Assembly: GCA_028282865.1 (NCBI GenBank)
Contig: JANQHA010000605.1
Span: 1 to 9,460, forward strand
DNA length: 9,460 nt
Direction of reading: 5' to 3'
Source: Oligoflexales bacterium
GTDB lineage: Bacteria > Bdellovibrionota_B > Oligoflexia > Oligoflexales > CACXFL01
Positions 1-7,690 of this stretch are shown here, one piece after another. Under the pieces are notes generated by a model. It worked only from the letters and a program-made list of their open reading frames with translations. It was not told the DNA's origin and made no database searches. Positions within the stretch are counted from its first letter, which is position 1, and each line of letters starts with the position of its first letter. The position numbers and the translations under genes are program-made.

Positions 1-160
1 TCAATAAAATTCAGACGTTATTAATTTACGAAACGAAAAGGAGTTTTTCTAATGGTTTTTGGTGGTTAAACATTTACCCACTATGAAGTGAGGAGACCCC
101 TGGCTCTCCTCACACAATGGGGCTCTCCTCTCACAAAGGTGGTAAATCTTCTGTAGCCCT
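1..160. other. Gene-free left flank and left end of the ISL3-type element
   Basis: I see no open reading frame with coding character in this stretch. The first 60 bases are AT-rich flank. From about position 63 onward the sequence is shared with the second element fragment near 1462, so the boundary of the insertion sequence probably lies around 60-66. Positions 102-139 hold a tandem 19-base repeat (separate entry). The transposase stop codon is at 161. Confidence 0.6.
102..139. repeat. Tandem 19-base repeat at the element's left end
   Basis: GGCTCTCCTCACACAATGG (102-120) is followed directly by GGCTCTCCTCTCACAAAGG (121-139), with 17 of 19 positions identical. GGCTCT is a common start of ISL3 terminal repeats, so these may be duplicated transposase-binding units. 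A degenerate version is present in the second element fragment at about 1509-1534. Confidence 0.7.
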
Positions 161-1343
161 TCACCAGCAATCATTTAAAAGCTTCAATCGATAATTTTTA
201 AACGACTTATACCCGTAGGCCCTTCTCTGCGTAAGCTTTGCTTTCCTATTGAAACCCTCTGTCCTAGCGTTGCTAATCCTAGCTAGGTGGAAATTCAAAA
301 TCTCCGTTTGCCACCTAAGAAGTGTCTTCCGTAGTGTTGAGACTAGCTTGAGTTTTGAGCGTCCCATGCGATCGCATAAGGAGATTAATGCGAGCCTTGC
401 TCGCTTTAATCCTTTCATCCTAAAAATACGACTCATAGCCTCTTTGTAAGAGTAGATTTCTTTCATGTCTTGGTTCTCATTTAGCCACTGCATAAGAGCT
501 GACCTCTCGTAAGGTTTGAGAGTCCTCGAGTTTCTTACAAGAAGTTTCCTGATAGGGTTTTTACGATCATCACCAGTTAGCTTCTTTCGGTAGTAGTTGA
601 TGAGCTTATTAAACAGCCGGATAACATGAAAATGATCAGAGACAATCTTTGCGTTGGGAAAGTGAGACCTGACAAAAGATCTGTACGTCTCACTCATGTC
701 CATAGAGACAAATTTTACCCGCTCTCTACCGGGGGTACTATCCAAAGCACTTTTTAAACTAGAAAAATCCCTACCATCTACCAAGTCAAAATACTCTGTG
801 ACGATTATGATCTACTATAATAGTAGCAAACTCGACATCAGCGTACTTTGGCTTTCTGATGGAGTGCTCATCAATTCCTATCTTTTCTGGAAATGGATAG
901 GTGTGCTTTCTTCTTTTTAATTCAAGGTTATCATAATAAGTCTTATAGACAGTTCCTGCAGAGCAGCGGTAATATTTTTGGACCTCTTTCAAGTTAACAA
1001 ACTTTTCACATGCCCAGCTAACCCCTCGTTTAAACCTCTCACTCATGCGCTTGTACTTACCAATACCTTTAACTGGCTCGGTAAAGGGTTTGAAACAAGG
1101 TTTACAGTAAAAACGCCTCTTAATAATATACAGATGAACAGCTTTGTTTCTTATCGGTTCATCTTTTACCTTGATCCGCCTGCGGTCATATACGCGACTC
1201 GATTTAGTGCCGCATTTAGGACAAACCTCAAAGCTAGAGGTCTTTGAAACGACCACTCCAATCCCCCATTTGCCCATCGCAAATTTCTTCTCCAATTTTA
1301 ACTCTGGAAGTAGTAAAACCCTATCTAGACTATCCGTAGTCAT
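161..1343 (-). pseudogene. tnpA: ISL3-family transposase, split by a +1 frameshift
   Basis: Transposase for cut-and-paste movement of the surrounding element. The first part (786-1343, 185 codons) has a zinc ribbon (CPKC at residues 41-44, C80/C83), a helix-turn-helix-like region near 116-140 and the motif GIDEHS (D158). The second part (161-784 in the other frame) carries MDMSETY, VSDHFHVI and a late TEGFNRKAK motif, which gives the acidic residues expected of an ISL3 DDE enzyme. The combined length of about 393 residues is close to the usual 400-440. The break is one extra T: frame 0 reads GTA TTT TGA, while GAC TTG GTA GAT in the +1 frame restores the conserved protein. No other disruption is visible. 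The start at 1343 is backed by a strong AAGGAG six bases upstream. It may be inactive, or it may be expressed by frameshifting (see findings). Confidence 0.9.
785..791 (-). other. TTT-TGA-C frameshift site in the transposase
   Basis: On the minus strand the transposase reads AGA GTA TTT TGA CTT. Skipping one base at TTT_TGA puts the ribosome in the frame that encodes the rest of the transposase. The arrangement resembles the RF2 (prfB) autoregulatory site CTT TGA C, and the tRNA on UUU could re-pair perfectly after a +1 slip. The purine-rich stimulator upstream is only AGAG, weaker than the prfB AGGGGG. A simple one-base insertion in a T run is equally compatible. Confidence 0.5.
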
Positions 1344-1409
1344 GTTGAACTCCTTTTTTGTTCACTAAAGTGATGTTTAATGAACAAGTTTAGATAAAAG
1401 GAGTTCAAC
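1344..1409 (-). promoter_or_regulatory. Hairpin that sequesters the transposase ribosome binding site
   Basis: Immediately upstream of the transposase ATG, GTTGAACTCCTTTT (1344-1357 on the plus strand) is perfectly complementary to AAAAGGAGTTCAAC (1396-1409). In the transposase mRNA the downstream arm carries the AAGGAG ribosome binding site, so the whole site is base-paired. Inside the loop TGTTCA (1359-1364) and TGAACA (1381-1386) can extend the structure, and CACTAAAGTG can form a small internal hairpin. Known insertion sequences such as IS10 and IS50 use comparable structures to stop translation of transcripts that enter from outside; that role here is inference. Confidence 0.75.
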
Positions 1410-1461
1410 ACTCCGTCTTTATTATGTTTTTAGAGAATGTAGAGGAATTGATGAATAAGAC

Positions 1462-1634
1462 TGCTTAAACTTTTTGCCACTCTAAATTGAGAAGACCCAA
1501 TACGGCTCGGCTCTCTAGCCCCCTCTCATAAAGGTGATAAATCTTCTGTAGCCCTTCACCAGCAATCATTTAAAAGCTTCAATCGATAATTTTTAAACGA
1601 CTTATACCCGTAAGCCCATCTCTGAGTATACTTT
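1462..1634 (-). mobile_element. Truncated second copy of the ISL3-type element 3' end
   Basis: Positions 1530-1634 match 135-239 with about 7 differences in 105 bases and no gaps. They correspond to the last 26 or so codons of the transposase, its stop codon and the sequence just beyond. Weaker similarity continues outward to about 1462 (matching about 63), including a shared TTAAAC and GACCC, with a 4-base length difference. The match stops abruptly at 239/1634, where this copy is cut off inside the transposase gene. Orientation is the same as the fuller copy. It encodes nothing functional. Confidence 0.9.
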
Positions 1635-1761
1635 CCGGCTTGCTAAATTGCAGCATTCCAGCCAATTGTCAAAACATTAAACAGCTCAAAGCACTTTAAA
1701 TACATAATATAAATAAGCTTTTTTTTGACTCTAAATTGCATCTAAAGAATTAGGAATTAGA

Positions 1762-1785
1762 ATGGTGACTCCAAAATGGGACTGA
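1762..1785 (+). CDS. Possible 7-codon leader peptide MVTPKWD
   Basis: A tiny frame (ATG GTG ACT CCA AAA TGG GAC TGA) has the only good ribosome binding site in the area, AGGA at 1752-1755, six bases upstream. It overlaps the first possible start (1776) of the lipoprotein in another frame and ends six bases before the lipoprotein's second ATG (1791-1793). Reinitiation at 1791 could couple the two. The evidence is position and spacing only; it may be fortuitous. Confidence 0.3.
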   Translation: MVTPKWD

Positions 1786-2843
1786 TAAAAATGAAATTAC
1801 AAATTATCACTGTTATGTTGCTTAGCCTTGCTTCATTCAGCTGCGGCGGTAAAAAAAGTACCTTAACATCGCAACAAAAAAACAATCTATCGCAACAAAA
1901 AAATTATCCAACCCCATTTGCCGCATTCGCCAATAGTACTCCATGGGGCCTTAAGAGTCAGCACATCAACGAGGTTCTTTCTGGAAAAAACAGTATTCTT
2001 CTTCCAGATGGCCTAAAGATTTATCTTGAAAGCACAAATTCGATCGCCAGCTTTAAAGGAAATTTCGAATTTGGAAAACAATTAGAGACAGTTTTCAAGC
2101 GAAGCTCGAGAGATGAAGCAATGCTATCTAATACAAGGAAGTTTTTTAAAAAAAATGATCCGAAAACCTTATACATTGTATTCGCAGGCTTCGCTCATGC
2201 TTTCGACTATTTTTTAGATAGTAATGAGCATAAACCGCTATATGTCGCGCCTAAATTAACTAAAAATACTGGTTTCCGGACTGAAGAGTTCCATAAGTTT
2301 GTGAGCTACATAACGAAAAAGGGGTCGAGTGTTAAAAAAGCAGAGGGAGTTTCAGGCCCTTTATATACCTCAATGATTACTAAACTCGCGTACATGCGTG
2401 ACCGCAATAAAGACCTATCCGCCGAAAAAATCTTAAAAACTGACATAAAGTCGTCTTCAAAAAATAAGTATTTTTTCTCTGATGTTCATGAAATTCGGGA
2501 GTTTGGCTGGATTGAGACGCTTCCTAGCCTTGAAATGATCAAAGACAAAAAAATAGCTAGAGTTGAATTAGGTTTAGAAGGGTTAAAATTCGGAAAACGT
2601 TATTCATTGGATAAAACAATGAACTATCATTATGACTTCAAGATTTTTCTTTCAGATGACGTTAGAAATTTCTTGGAAAAAAGCGACACCCCAGCTGGGA
2701 AGTTATATCGGTCTGGAAAAGTACAGACGCTTCCAGCACTCCGATATTTATTAAAAAAGATTCATACTTACCAAGAGGCAGGAGTCAAAGTTGACATTAC
2801 AGGACTTGAAAACTCTGAAACTATGGTTCCAGATGAGGAATGA
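1776..2843 (+). CDS. Predicted lipoprotein of unknown function (355 aa)
   Basis: I do not recognise this family. The N-terminus has positive residues, a hydrophobic run (IITVMLLSLASF) and then SCGGKK, a plausible though non-ideal lipobox with Cys at residue 23. This suggests attachment to the cell envelope. A polar, low-complexity linker follows, with a duplicated SQQKN (bases about 1869-1906), then a mixed helix/strand body with no catalytic motif I can name. Two starts are possible: ATG at 1776 and ATG at 1791. The latter gives the more typical signal peptide (MKLQIITVMLLSLASFSC) and is spaced for reinitiation after the small upstream frame. Neither has a good ribosome binding site of its own. 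The gene points away from the element remnants and converges on the large metallopeptidase-kinase gene, with 108 bases between stop codons. Confidence 0.8.
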   Translation: MGLIKMKLQIITVMLLSLASFSCGGKKSTLTSQQKNNLSQQKNYPTPFAAFANSTPWGLKSQHINEVLSGKNSILLPDGLKIYLESTNSIASFKGNFEFGKQLETVFKRSSRDEAMLSNTRKFFKKNDPKTLYIVFAGFAHAFDYFLDSNEHKPLYVAPKLTKNTGFRTEEFHKFVSYITKKGSSVKKAEGVSGPLYTSMITKLAYMRDRNKDLSAEKILKTDIKSSSKNKYFFSDVHEIREFGWIETLPSLEMIKDKKIARVELGLEGLKFGKRYSLDKTMNYHYDFKIFLSDDVRNFLEKSDTPAGKLYRSGKVQTLPALRYLLKKIHTYQEAGVKVDITGLENSETMVPDEE

Positions 2844-2951
2844 AGCTTGATATAGGGAATTTACCAGCTACCCCAGGCTTAAACCAGTTTTAAACATTGA
2901 TAAATTTTGCTTATACCAACACCCGATCACTGGGATAAATTTTTATTAATA
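2844..2951. terminator. Convergent intergenic region, possible weak terminator
   Basis: This short region separates two convergent genes. The clearest structure is CCCGATCACTGGG (about 2925-2937) followed by an AT-rich run including five T residues, which could act as a weak terminator for the plus-strand lipoprotein gene. The stem is only three or four pairs. TTAAACCAGTTTTAA nearby is self-complementary but lacks G and C. Confidence 0.25.
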
Positions 2952-5900
2952 TTAATTACGAAACGCTCTATAGCACACACTACCTGACGTAAGGGAATCA
3001 CTAAAGATGCCAGTTACCTTGGCCTGGCTTAGGACAGAAGCTCCCATAAAACCTCTAGTAAAACCTTCTTGAATCTCAGGGTGAACCTCACCAGATTGGA
3101 TCAGTGAAGTAACGATATCTTTAAAGTCGGATATCGTAAGGTGCCTCAAATAATCTTGTCCAGCTAGCAAAGCCATCTGAACCGAGTTTAGGTAAGGCGA
3201 GGGTCGACCTTGCTCTCTCAAGGTCTGCATATGATCCGCGATTATTGAAGAGGTATCAGGCAAACTGTCGGTAGAAGAATCGCTAACAGCTTCGACAATA
3301 CTAAAGATGGCCTCTCCCACAGTACTTCGCTCTTCGCTAGTAGGCTCAGCAAGAGAGATTCCACCTGGATCAAAGTGATTAAAGCCGTTTTCGTGCACCC
3401 GAAACTGGCCACCATGCCTGTCTGTAGCAATCATACCGCCGGCTAAAACGTTTCTCAGTAGTAAAAAACTAAGCTCACCAGCATACTCTTTTTGCTGGGT
3501 ATCAGTAAGGCTTACATAATCGACGCCAGGAGCCTTTTCTAATAACGCCCAGCCATTACCATGATCAATGACTTTCACTACTCTAGAGATCAAAGTCCGG
3601 TTTAAATCTAGGTTCTCGATATGAAAGCCGTATAAATCTTCTAAGTGTCGATGTAGCTCTGGAGAGTTTTGATTGTCGACTTCGTTTAGCGATAGCTGCC
3701 AAGAGTGGTCGATAACTTCGTGAAGTGTCTCATAAGTATTATGAGTAATACTGGGCTTGAGATTATCTGTCATAATCTTTAACCGCTTAAATCCAGTTGC
3801 AGCCTTCTTGGAGCTATAAGGCCGTAAAACTTTAAGCACGTACTCACTGTCGTCTTTCATAGTCACATCTAGGACGATATAAAACGAGCCAGATCCTTGT
3901 AGTGCTCCCCTATGGATAATCCTATCCTTGACCTCTCTAGGTAAAATCTCGTCAATCATCTTATGCCTCTCACTGACCGATGGAGGGTTAGCGAGAGTTT
4001 TAGTTTTACTCATTCCATCTCGGATATCTTTTGGAGTGCTAGAGTGGCTATGAATTTTTTGTCCTAGTTTATTTTCAAATGGACCCATCGTATCCAAAAC
4101 ACTTGCTAGCTGCATTCCCACCAGTAACCGAGAGTCAACCTCAAGCTCCTGAGTTCTTCGTGTTCCACCCAGTAGAGCTGCTACAAACAACCCTCTTTGG
4201 GTATCTTCAAGACCTGGGAGGTATGCGTACCAGAAGTCACGAGCTTCTTGATAATATGCCGAAGTCTCAGGAAAGGTTAAGTCCACTGCAAACTCCAACA
4301 TTTCTTTATCTAAATTAATTTGCTCATCTCGTTCGGTGTGATTGTCTTCGGGAAATAAAAAATTATCAAGCAACGAGACCCGAACTTGTAGGTCAAAAGC
4401 CCAAAAATTATTATATTGCGAGCGAGAGAGTGACTGCAGGTCGTATTCAGTATATGGCACCTCTCCACCAGTCATATGATCACTTTTCGTTGTCAAGTAA
4501 GGTCTAATAACATCCCCAAACCTCTGACAGTCTTCAACGCTCGCTGGTGACGCCAAAAAGCGAATAAGTTCTTTCCGTTCCTGGGGTCGTTTTTCTAGCT
4601 GAAGTAACAGCCACTCCCCTAGAATAGAACCGTCTTGTAATTTCTTAGAATTCTCCGGCTTCGCATAAGGGTCTATGGTTGCTTTTCGCAGATACTCGGA
4701 AAGTCTAGCTTGGGCTTGCAACTTATCTGCTAGTGTTTCAACCATATCAACAGCAACAGTCATATGAACTTTTTCGATCCACTGCCCTATTTGATTTCGA
4801 GCGTTATCAAAATAATCTTCACTGTCATCATCAACACCGTTAACCTCAAAAACCGCTTCTGCTAATCCTACTATGATTTTTCTTCTTGCTTTTGGATGAC
4901 TGATAGGCTGCTTAGTCGAAAGCAAATCAATAAGTGTTACAATTTTCTCATTTGGGTCTCTAGTCTCTCTAATGCAATCTAGAATAGCCGATATCACTTT
5001 ACCTTCAGCAACCCCATCGTAAGGAAACAACTCAGCGTCATGAAAGCTTCTCCATAGTGGAATCAATTTCTTCAAAGTCTTAGGATATTTCTTTATCCTA
5101 CCAGCTATAGCACGAAATTTTGCTACTAATGATGGGTAATGTTTCAAAGAGGAAGCGCCAATGACGTCGATAACTTTCAAAATAAAACTAACGCTTAAAG
5201 GACGGGAGCTACCTCTAGCTCTCATCCAATCATAGAGCTCCTTCATAGCTAGATCTCTGTAATGGCGCTTAAAGCGACGCTTGCTATAAAAAGACTGCAA
5301 TAGCGCCAAGACTTCCTTTTGATTTACAGGCTTTTCATACTTGTGCTTCTTACGGAAAAAATCTATTGCAGCTTCTGACCTAGCATTATTTCGCCGAAAC
5401 AAGCTCCACTCATTGGCAACTGTGTACAACTCACTAAGACTTAGAAATTTTTCACCGTGCTCAAATAAAAAATTAAAAAGCGGACTTTGCGGATAATCGC
5501 TAGGTTCCGTATCTTGTTCAAGGCTCTGTATAGTACTTTGAATACTGCCAGTGTGCTCTTCGGATGAAGCTGAAGACGTATATCCGACACTAAAATTGAC
5601 TGGCACTGAGTTCCAGTCTTTATTAGAGGTTTCAGGTTTACGGCTTCTGGTGAAAAAATCCTTTAAAAACGGAGTCAAATGTTTCTTTTCAGGGTCAGAA
5701 ATAATCGGCTCAAACATACCAACAAGCTCATTTTCTATAGGTAGCGGTAGTAAAAACGATGAAGTCATATCGGTATAAACGTATAAACTCTGCAAAGTAT
5801 CATGGTAAGCTAAGGCATATAAGTATGGATTTTTATAAAAAATATCATGACTCGAAAAAAATGATGCACCATCGCTCTTTTTCTTAAACATAGCTGCCAA

Positions 5901-7643
5901 ATAAAGATCTGAAACAGCCGCGAACTTACCTACGGACGCTTCATTCTGCAACTCATCATAAGTCATCTCACCGTCAAGTACTGCGATCATATAATCTCTT
6001 AGTTGGCCCTGGTATCCAAATATGTCGATTTGCTGATCGTAGCCTTCCTGACTCTCAGCGTCAGACTTCAACTTCGGCCTTCTCGCTAGAGTATGCTCTC
6101 CGTCTAAATCCAAAATATCTTCTACTTGACCCTGGCTATTGATCACAAGCTCACCAGAGTGGTGCGAAATAGAGTGGGGTCCTTGCGATAGCACAATGGC
6201 TCCCTCAGCAATACCTTCATAATAAGTATGAAGCCGCAAGCGCTGATCCTGAACACCTAAAGTCATAAGTACGTCGCAGATAATACCACTCTCATCGCCC
6301 AGTGCCCAGTCTACATGGTCATTCCATGCAACCGATGGTAAGTCTACCTTCCTCTGCCTAACTGCTTGAAGTAAAGTTTCATAATCTTCGATTTCGGGAA
6401 ATTCAAAATTAGGCAACAAGTCTTCAGACCAAATAAGCTCCGCGAGCCCCCTCGAAATATTCATCTCTTCAACAAAAACACCGATTTCATTGGCCAGATC
6501 TTCTGCACTACTGGCGTCTTTGGCTTCGATAAATTTATTAACAAGAGGTATAAGGGCGAATAGCTCAGGCCCATATAAAAAAGTCTCTGCAGTCTTATTA
6601 TCCAAAATCTTGCTAGATCTTATCGCATAAAAAATAGCACCAGGGTAGCTGTAAGTTGACTCGCCGATTTTAGGTATCAGGTCATTGCGGACAAAATTTA
6701 ATATCTTTCTTCGTTCTTGCTCTGGTCGAGATGATTGTTTAGCGTCATCCATAAATTCCCGAACAAGTTTTGATAGGTCGTAGTAGTTCCAACGATCTAT
6801 TTTCTCATGATCTTGTGATAGGAAAGCTTTTAGCTCTTTAATCCTTTCATCGGAATTCATCTTTGCCCACTTATCTGGGGGCAAAAACTTATCTATGTAA
6901 GAAACATATATCTCATGACGTTTAGTTTGTAGAAGGTCTTTAATAAATTTTGGTAATTCCGTTGGCCTTCTATCATCAAAGCCTCCATACTCAAATGACA
7001 GTCTCCCTACCTGCTGACTCATTAACTTTATCCGGTGGTGGTCCAAAGGATGATCATCTAAAATCCAATCCCCTAAAATATTACCTCGGCTATCCTTCTG
7101 TCTTGAATCACCAAACATAGACCGTACATATTCTAATGCTCGATTTGGGCTGTAACCTTTTTTTGCTAACGCTTCGAATGGCGCGATGTCGGCAAGAGCT
7201 TCTTCTGTCTTCGAGTTTTGCCTAGCGGTATGAAAAACCATTCGGTGAACCCACTCGTGACCAAGCTTCCACCTCAAATCTTCTTCGTACTTATAGTCTC
7301 GTAGTTCACCAATGCTCATCGCTATAATATGCTTTTCGACCACCTTCCCAAGTAGCTTACTCTTCTTAAATTCGTAAAATGCTGTGGGTATTTCATCAGC
7401 CAAAAGATAAAAATCGGTGTGATCTATCCCATGAGCTTTCGCTTCGGGGTCTGTTTCTAAAACAATGGCTCTATAATAATCATCAAAAGCCCTACCCAAC
7501 TTAGAGTTAGGAGAAACTAAACGGTGTTTTCGGGCCCATTTTTGATCTTCGGAACTACTTCCATTTGCCACTAATGGAAAAAAAACATACGAAACCAAAG
7601 TAATAGAAACAAAAGCTACTTTATTTTTTAGAAGGTAAATCAT
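2952..7643 (-). CDS. Exported M48-like metallopeptidase fused to ABC1/UbiB-like kinase (1563 aa)
   Basis: Residues 1-28 form a Sec signal peptide (KNK, hydrophobic core, likely cleavage after ANG). Residues about 100-215 match an M48-type zinc peptidase: HEWVH (H129, E130, H133), EALAD (148-152) supplying the third zinc ligand Glu, then HPLDHHR (H198, R204). Residues about 230-1220 are unrecognised, charged and largely helical, with a Ser/Glu-rich break near 688-715. Residues about 1235-1440 fit the ABC1/UbiB kinase-like fold: GSGSFYIV loop (1250-1257), VLKVLRP with K1271, LLEKAPGV hinge (1367-1374), ATDRHGGQ (D1408, standing for HADPHPGN) and FDPGG (D1425, standing for DFG). A helical tail closes the protein. 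UbiB proteins normally sit on the cytoplasmic side of the inner membrane, so an exported version is odd. No strong ribosome binding site precedes the start at 7643. Substrates are unknown; an envelope or secreted effector role is inference. Confidence 0.85.
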   Translation of the reverse strand: MIYLLKNKVAFVSITLVSYVFFPLVANGSSSEDQKWARKHRLVSPNSKLGRAFDDYYRAIVLETDPEAKAHGIDHTDFYLLADEIPTAFYEFKKSKLLGKVVEKHIIAMSIGELRDYKYEEDLRWKLGHEWVHRMVFHTARQNSKTEEALADIAPFEALAKKGYSPNRALEYVRSMFGDSRQKDSRGNILGDWILDDHPLDHHRIKLMSQQVGRLSFEYGGFDDRRPTELPKFIKDLLQTKRHEIYVSYIDKFLPPDKWAKMNSDERIKELKAFLSQDHEKIDRWNYYDLSKLVREFMDDAKQSSRPEQERRKILNFVRNDLIPKIGESTYSYPGAIFYAIRSSKILDNKTAETFLYGPELFALIPLVNKFIEAKDASSAEDLANEIGVFVEEMNISRGLAELIWSEDLLPNFEFPEIEDYETLLQAVRQRKVDLPSVAWNDHVDWALGDESGIICDVLMTLGVQDQRLRLHTYYEGIAEGAIVLSQGPHSISHHSGELVINSQGQVEDILDLDGEHTLARRPKLKSDAESQEGYDQQIDIFGYQGQLRDYMIAVLDGEMTYDELQNEASVGKFAAVSDLYLAAMFKKKSDGASFFSSHDIFYKNPYLYALAYHDTLQSLYVYTDMTSSFLLPLPIENELVGMFEPIISDPEKKHLTPFLKDFFTRSRKPETSNKDWNSVPVNFSVGYTSSASSEEHTGSIQSTIQSLEQDTEPSDYPQSPLFNFLFEHGEKFLSLSELYTVANEWSLFRRNNARSEAAIDFFRKKHKYEKPVNQKEVLALLQSFYSKRRFKRHYRDLAMKELYDWMRARGSSRPLSVSFILKVIDVIGASSLKHYPSLVAKFRAIAGRIKKYPKTLKKLIPLWRSFHDAELFPYDGVAEGKVISAILDCIRETRDPNEKIVTLIDLLSTKQPISHPKARRKIIVGLAEAVFEVNGVDDDSEDYFDNARNQIGQWIEKVHMTVAVDMVETLADKLQAQARLSEYLRKATIDPYAKPENSKKLQDGSILGEWLLLQLEKRPQERKELIRFLASPASVEDCQRFGDVIRPYLTTKSDHMTGGEVPYTEYDLQSLSRSQYNNFWAFDLQVRVSLLDNFLFPEDNHTERDEQINLDKEMLEFAVDLTFPETSAYYQEARDFWYAYLPGLEDTQRGLFVAALLGGTRRTQELEVDSRLLVGMQLASVLDTMGPFENKLGQKIHSHSSTPKDIRDGMSKTKTLANPPSVSERHKMIDEILPREVKDRIIHRGALQGSGSFYIVLDVTMKDDSEYVLKVLRPYSSKKAATGFKRLKIMTDNLKPSITHNTYETLHEVIDHSWQLSLNEVDNQNSPELHRHLEDLYGFHIENLDLNRTLISRVVKVIDHGNGWALLEKAPGVDYVSLTDTQQKEYAGELSFLLLRNVLAGGMIATDRHGGQFRVHENGFNHFDPGGISLAEPTSEERSTVGEAIFSIVEAVSDSSTDSLPDTSSIIADHMQTLREQGRPSPYLNSVQMALLAGQDYLRHLTISDFKDIVTSLIQSGEVHPEIQEGFTRGFMGASVLSQAKVTGIFSDSLTSGSVCYRAFRN

Positions 7644-7690
7644 TTAGAATTTTCTTACTTGTTTTAAAAACTTAGATAAGAAAGTCGAAT

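Larger units (their letters stand above)
63..1460 (-). mobile_element. ISL3-family insertion sequence, ends uncertain
   Basis: The element is identified by its transposase gene (161-1343, minus strand). The left limit is set by where similarity to the second fragment (about 1462-1634) begins. The right limit is a guess, because no inverted copy of the left-end sequence (GGCTCTCCTC type) could be found between 1344 and 1480. ISL3 elements normally carry terminal inverted repeats and make 8-bp target duplications; neither could be assigned here. Either the right end has been lost, perhaps by recombination with the adjacent second copy, or its inverted repeat is too diverged to see by eye. Confidence 0.6.
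1344..1775. other. Gene-free 432-base region of element remnants
   Basis: This stretch holds the transposase upstream hairpin (1344-1409), an AT-rich segment with no recognised feature (1410-1461), the truncated element fragment (about 1462-1634) and the region upstream of the lipoprotein gene. The last part contains AT-rich promoter-like hexamers (TATAAA at 1708-1713, TTGACT at 1725-1730), but no convincing -35/-10 pair with normal spacing leading to the lipoprotein gene. No protein-coding frame is supported. Confidence 0.6.

Noticed and set aside
21..35. TTAATTTACGAAACG near the left edge resembles the 3' end of the large gene (2953-2966)
   Set aside because: The match is about 14 bases with a one-base gap in AT-rich DNA and has no extension on either side, so chance is sufficient.
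249..449. Plus-strand open frames across 249-1368 opposite the transposase
   Set aside because: They lie antisense to a clearly recognised transposase, show no family pattern and have no ribosome binding sites.
1410..1480. Right terminal inverted repeat of the ISL3-type element
   Set aside because: I searched for complements of GGCTCTCCTC and of the sequence from position 63 and found no convincing match.
3242..5778. Short open frames inside the large gene (3242-3430 minus, 4079-4318 plus, 5551-5778 plus)
   Set aside because: They are out of frame or antisense within the long, motif-supported 1563-residue reading frame.
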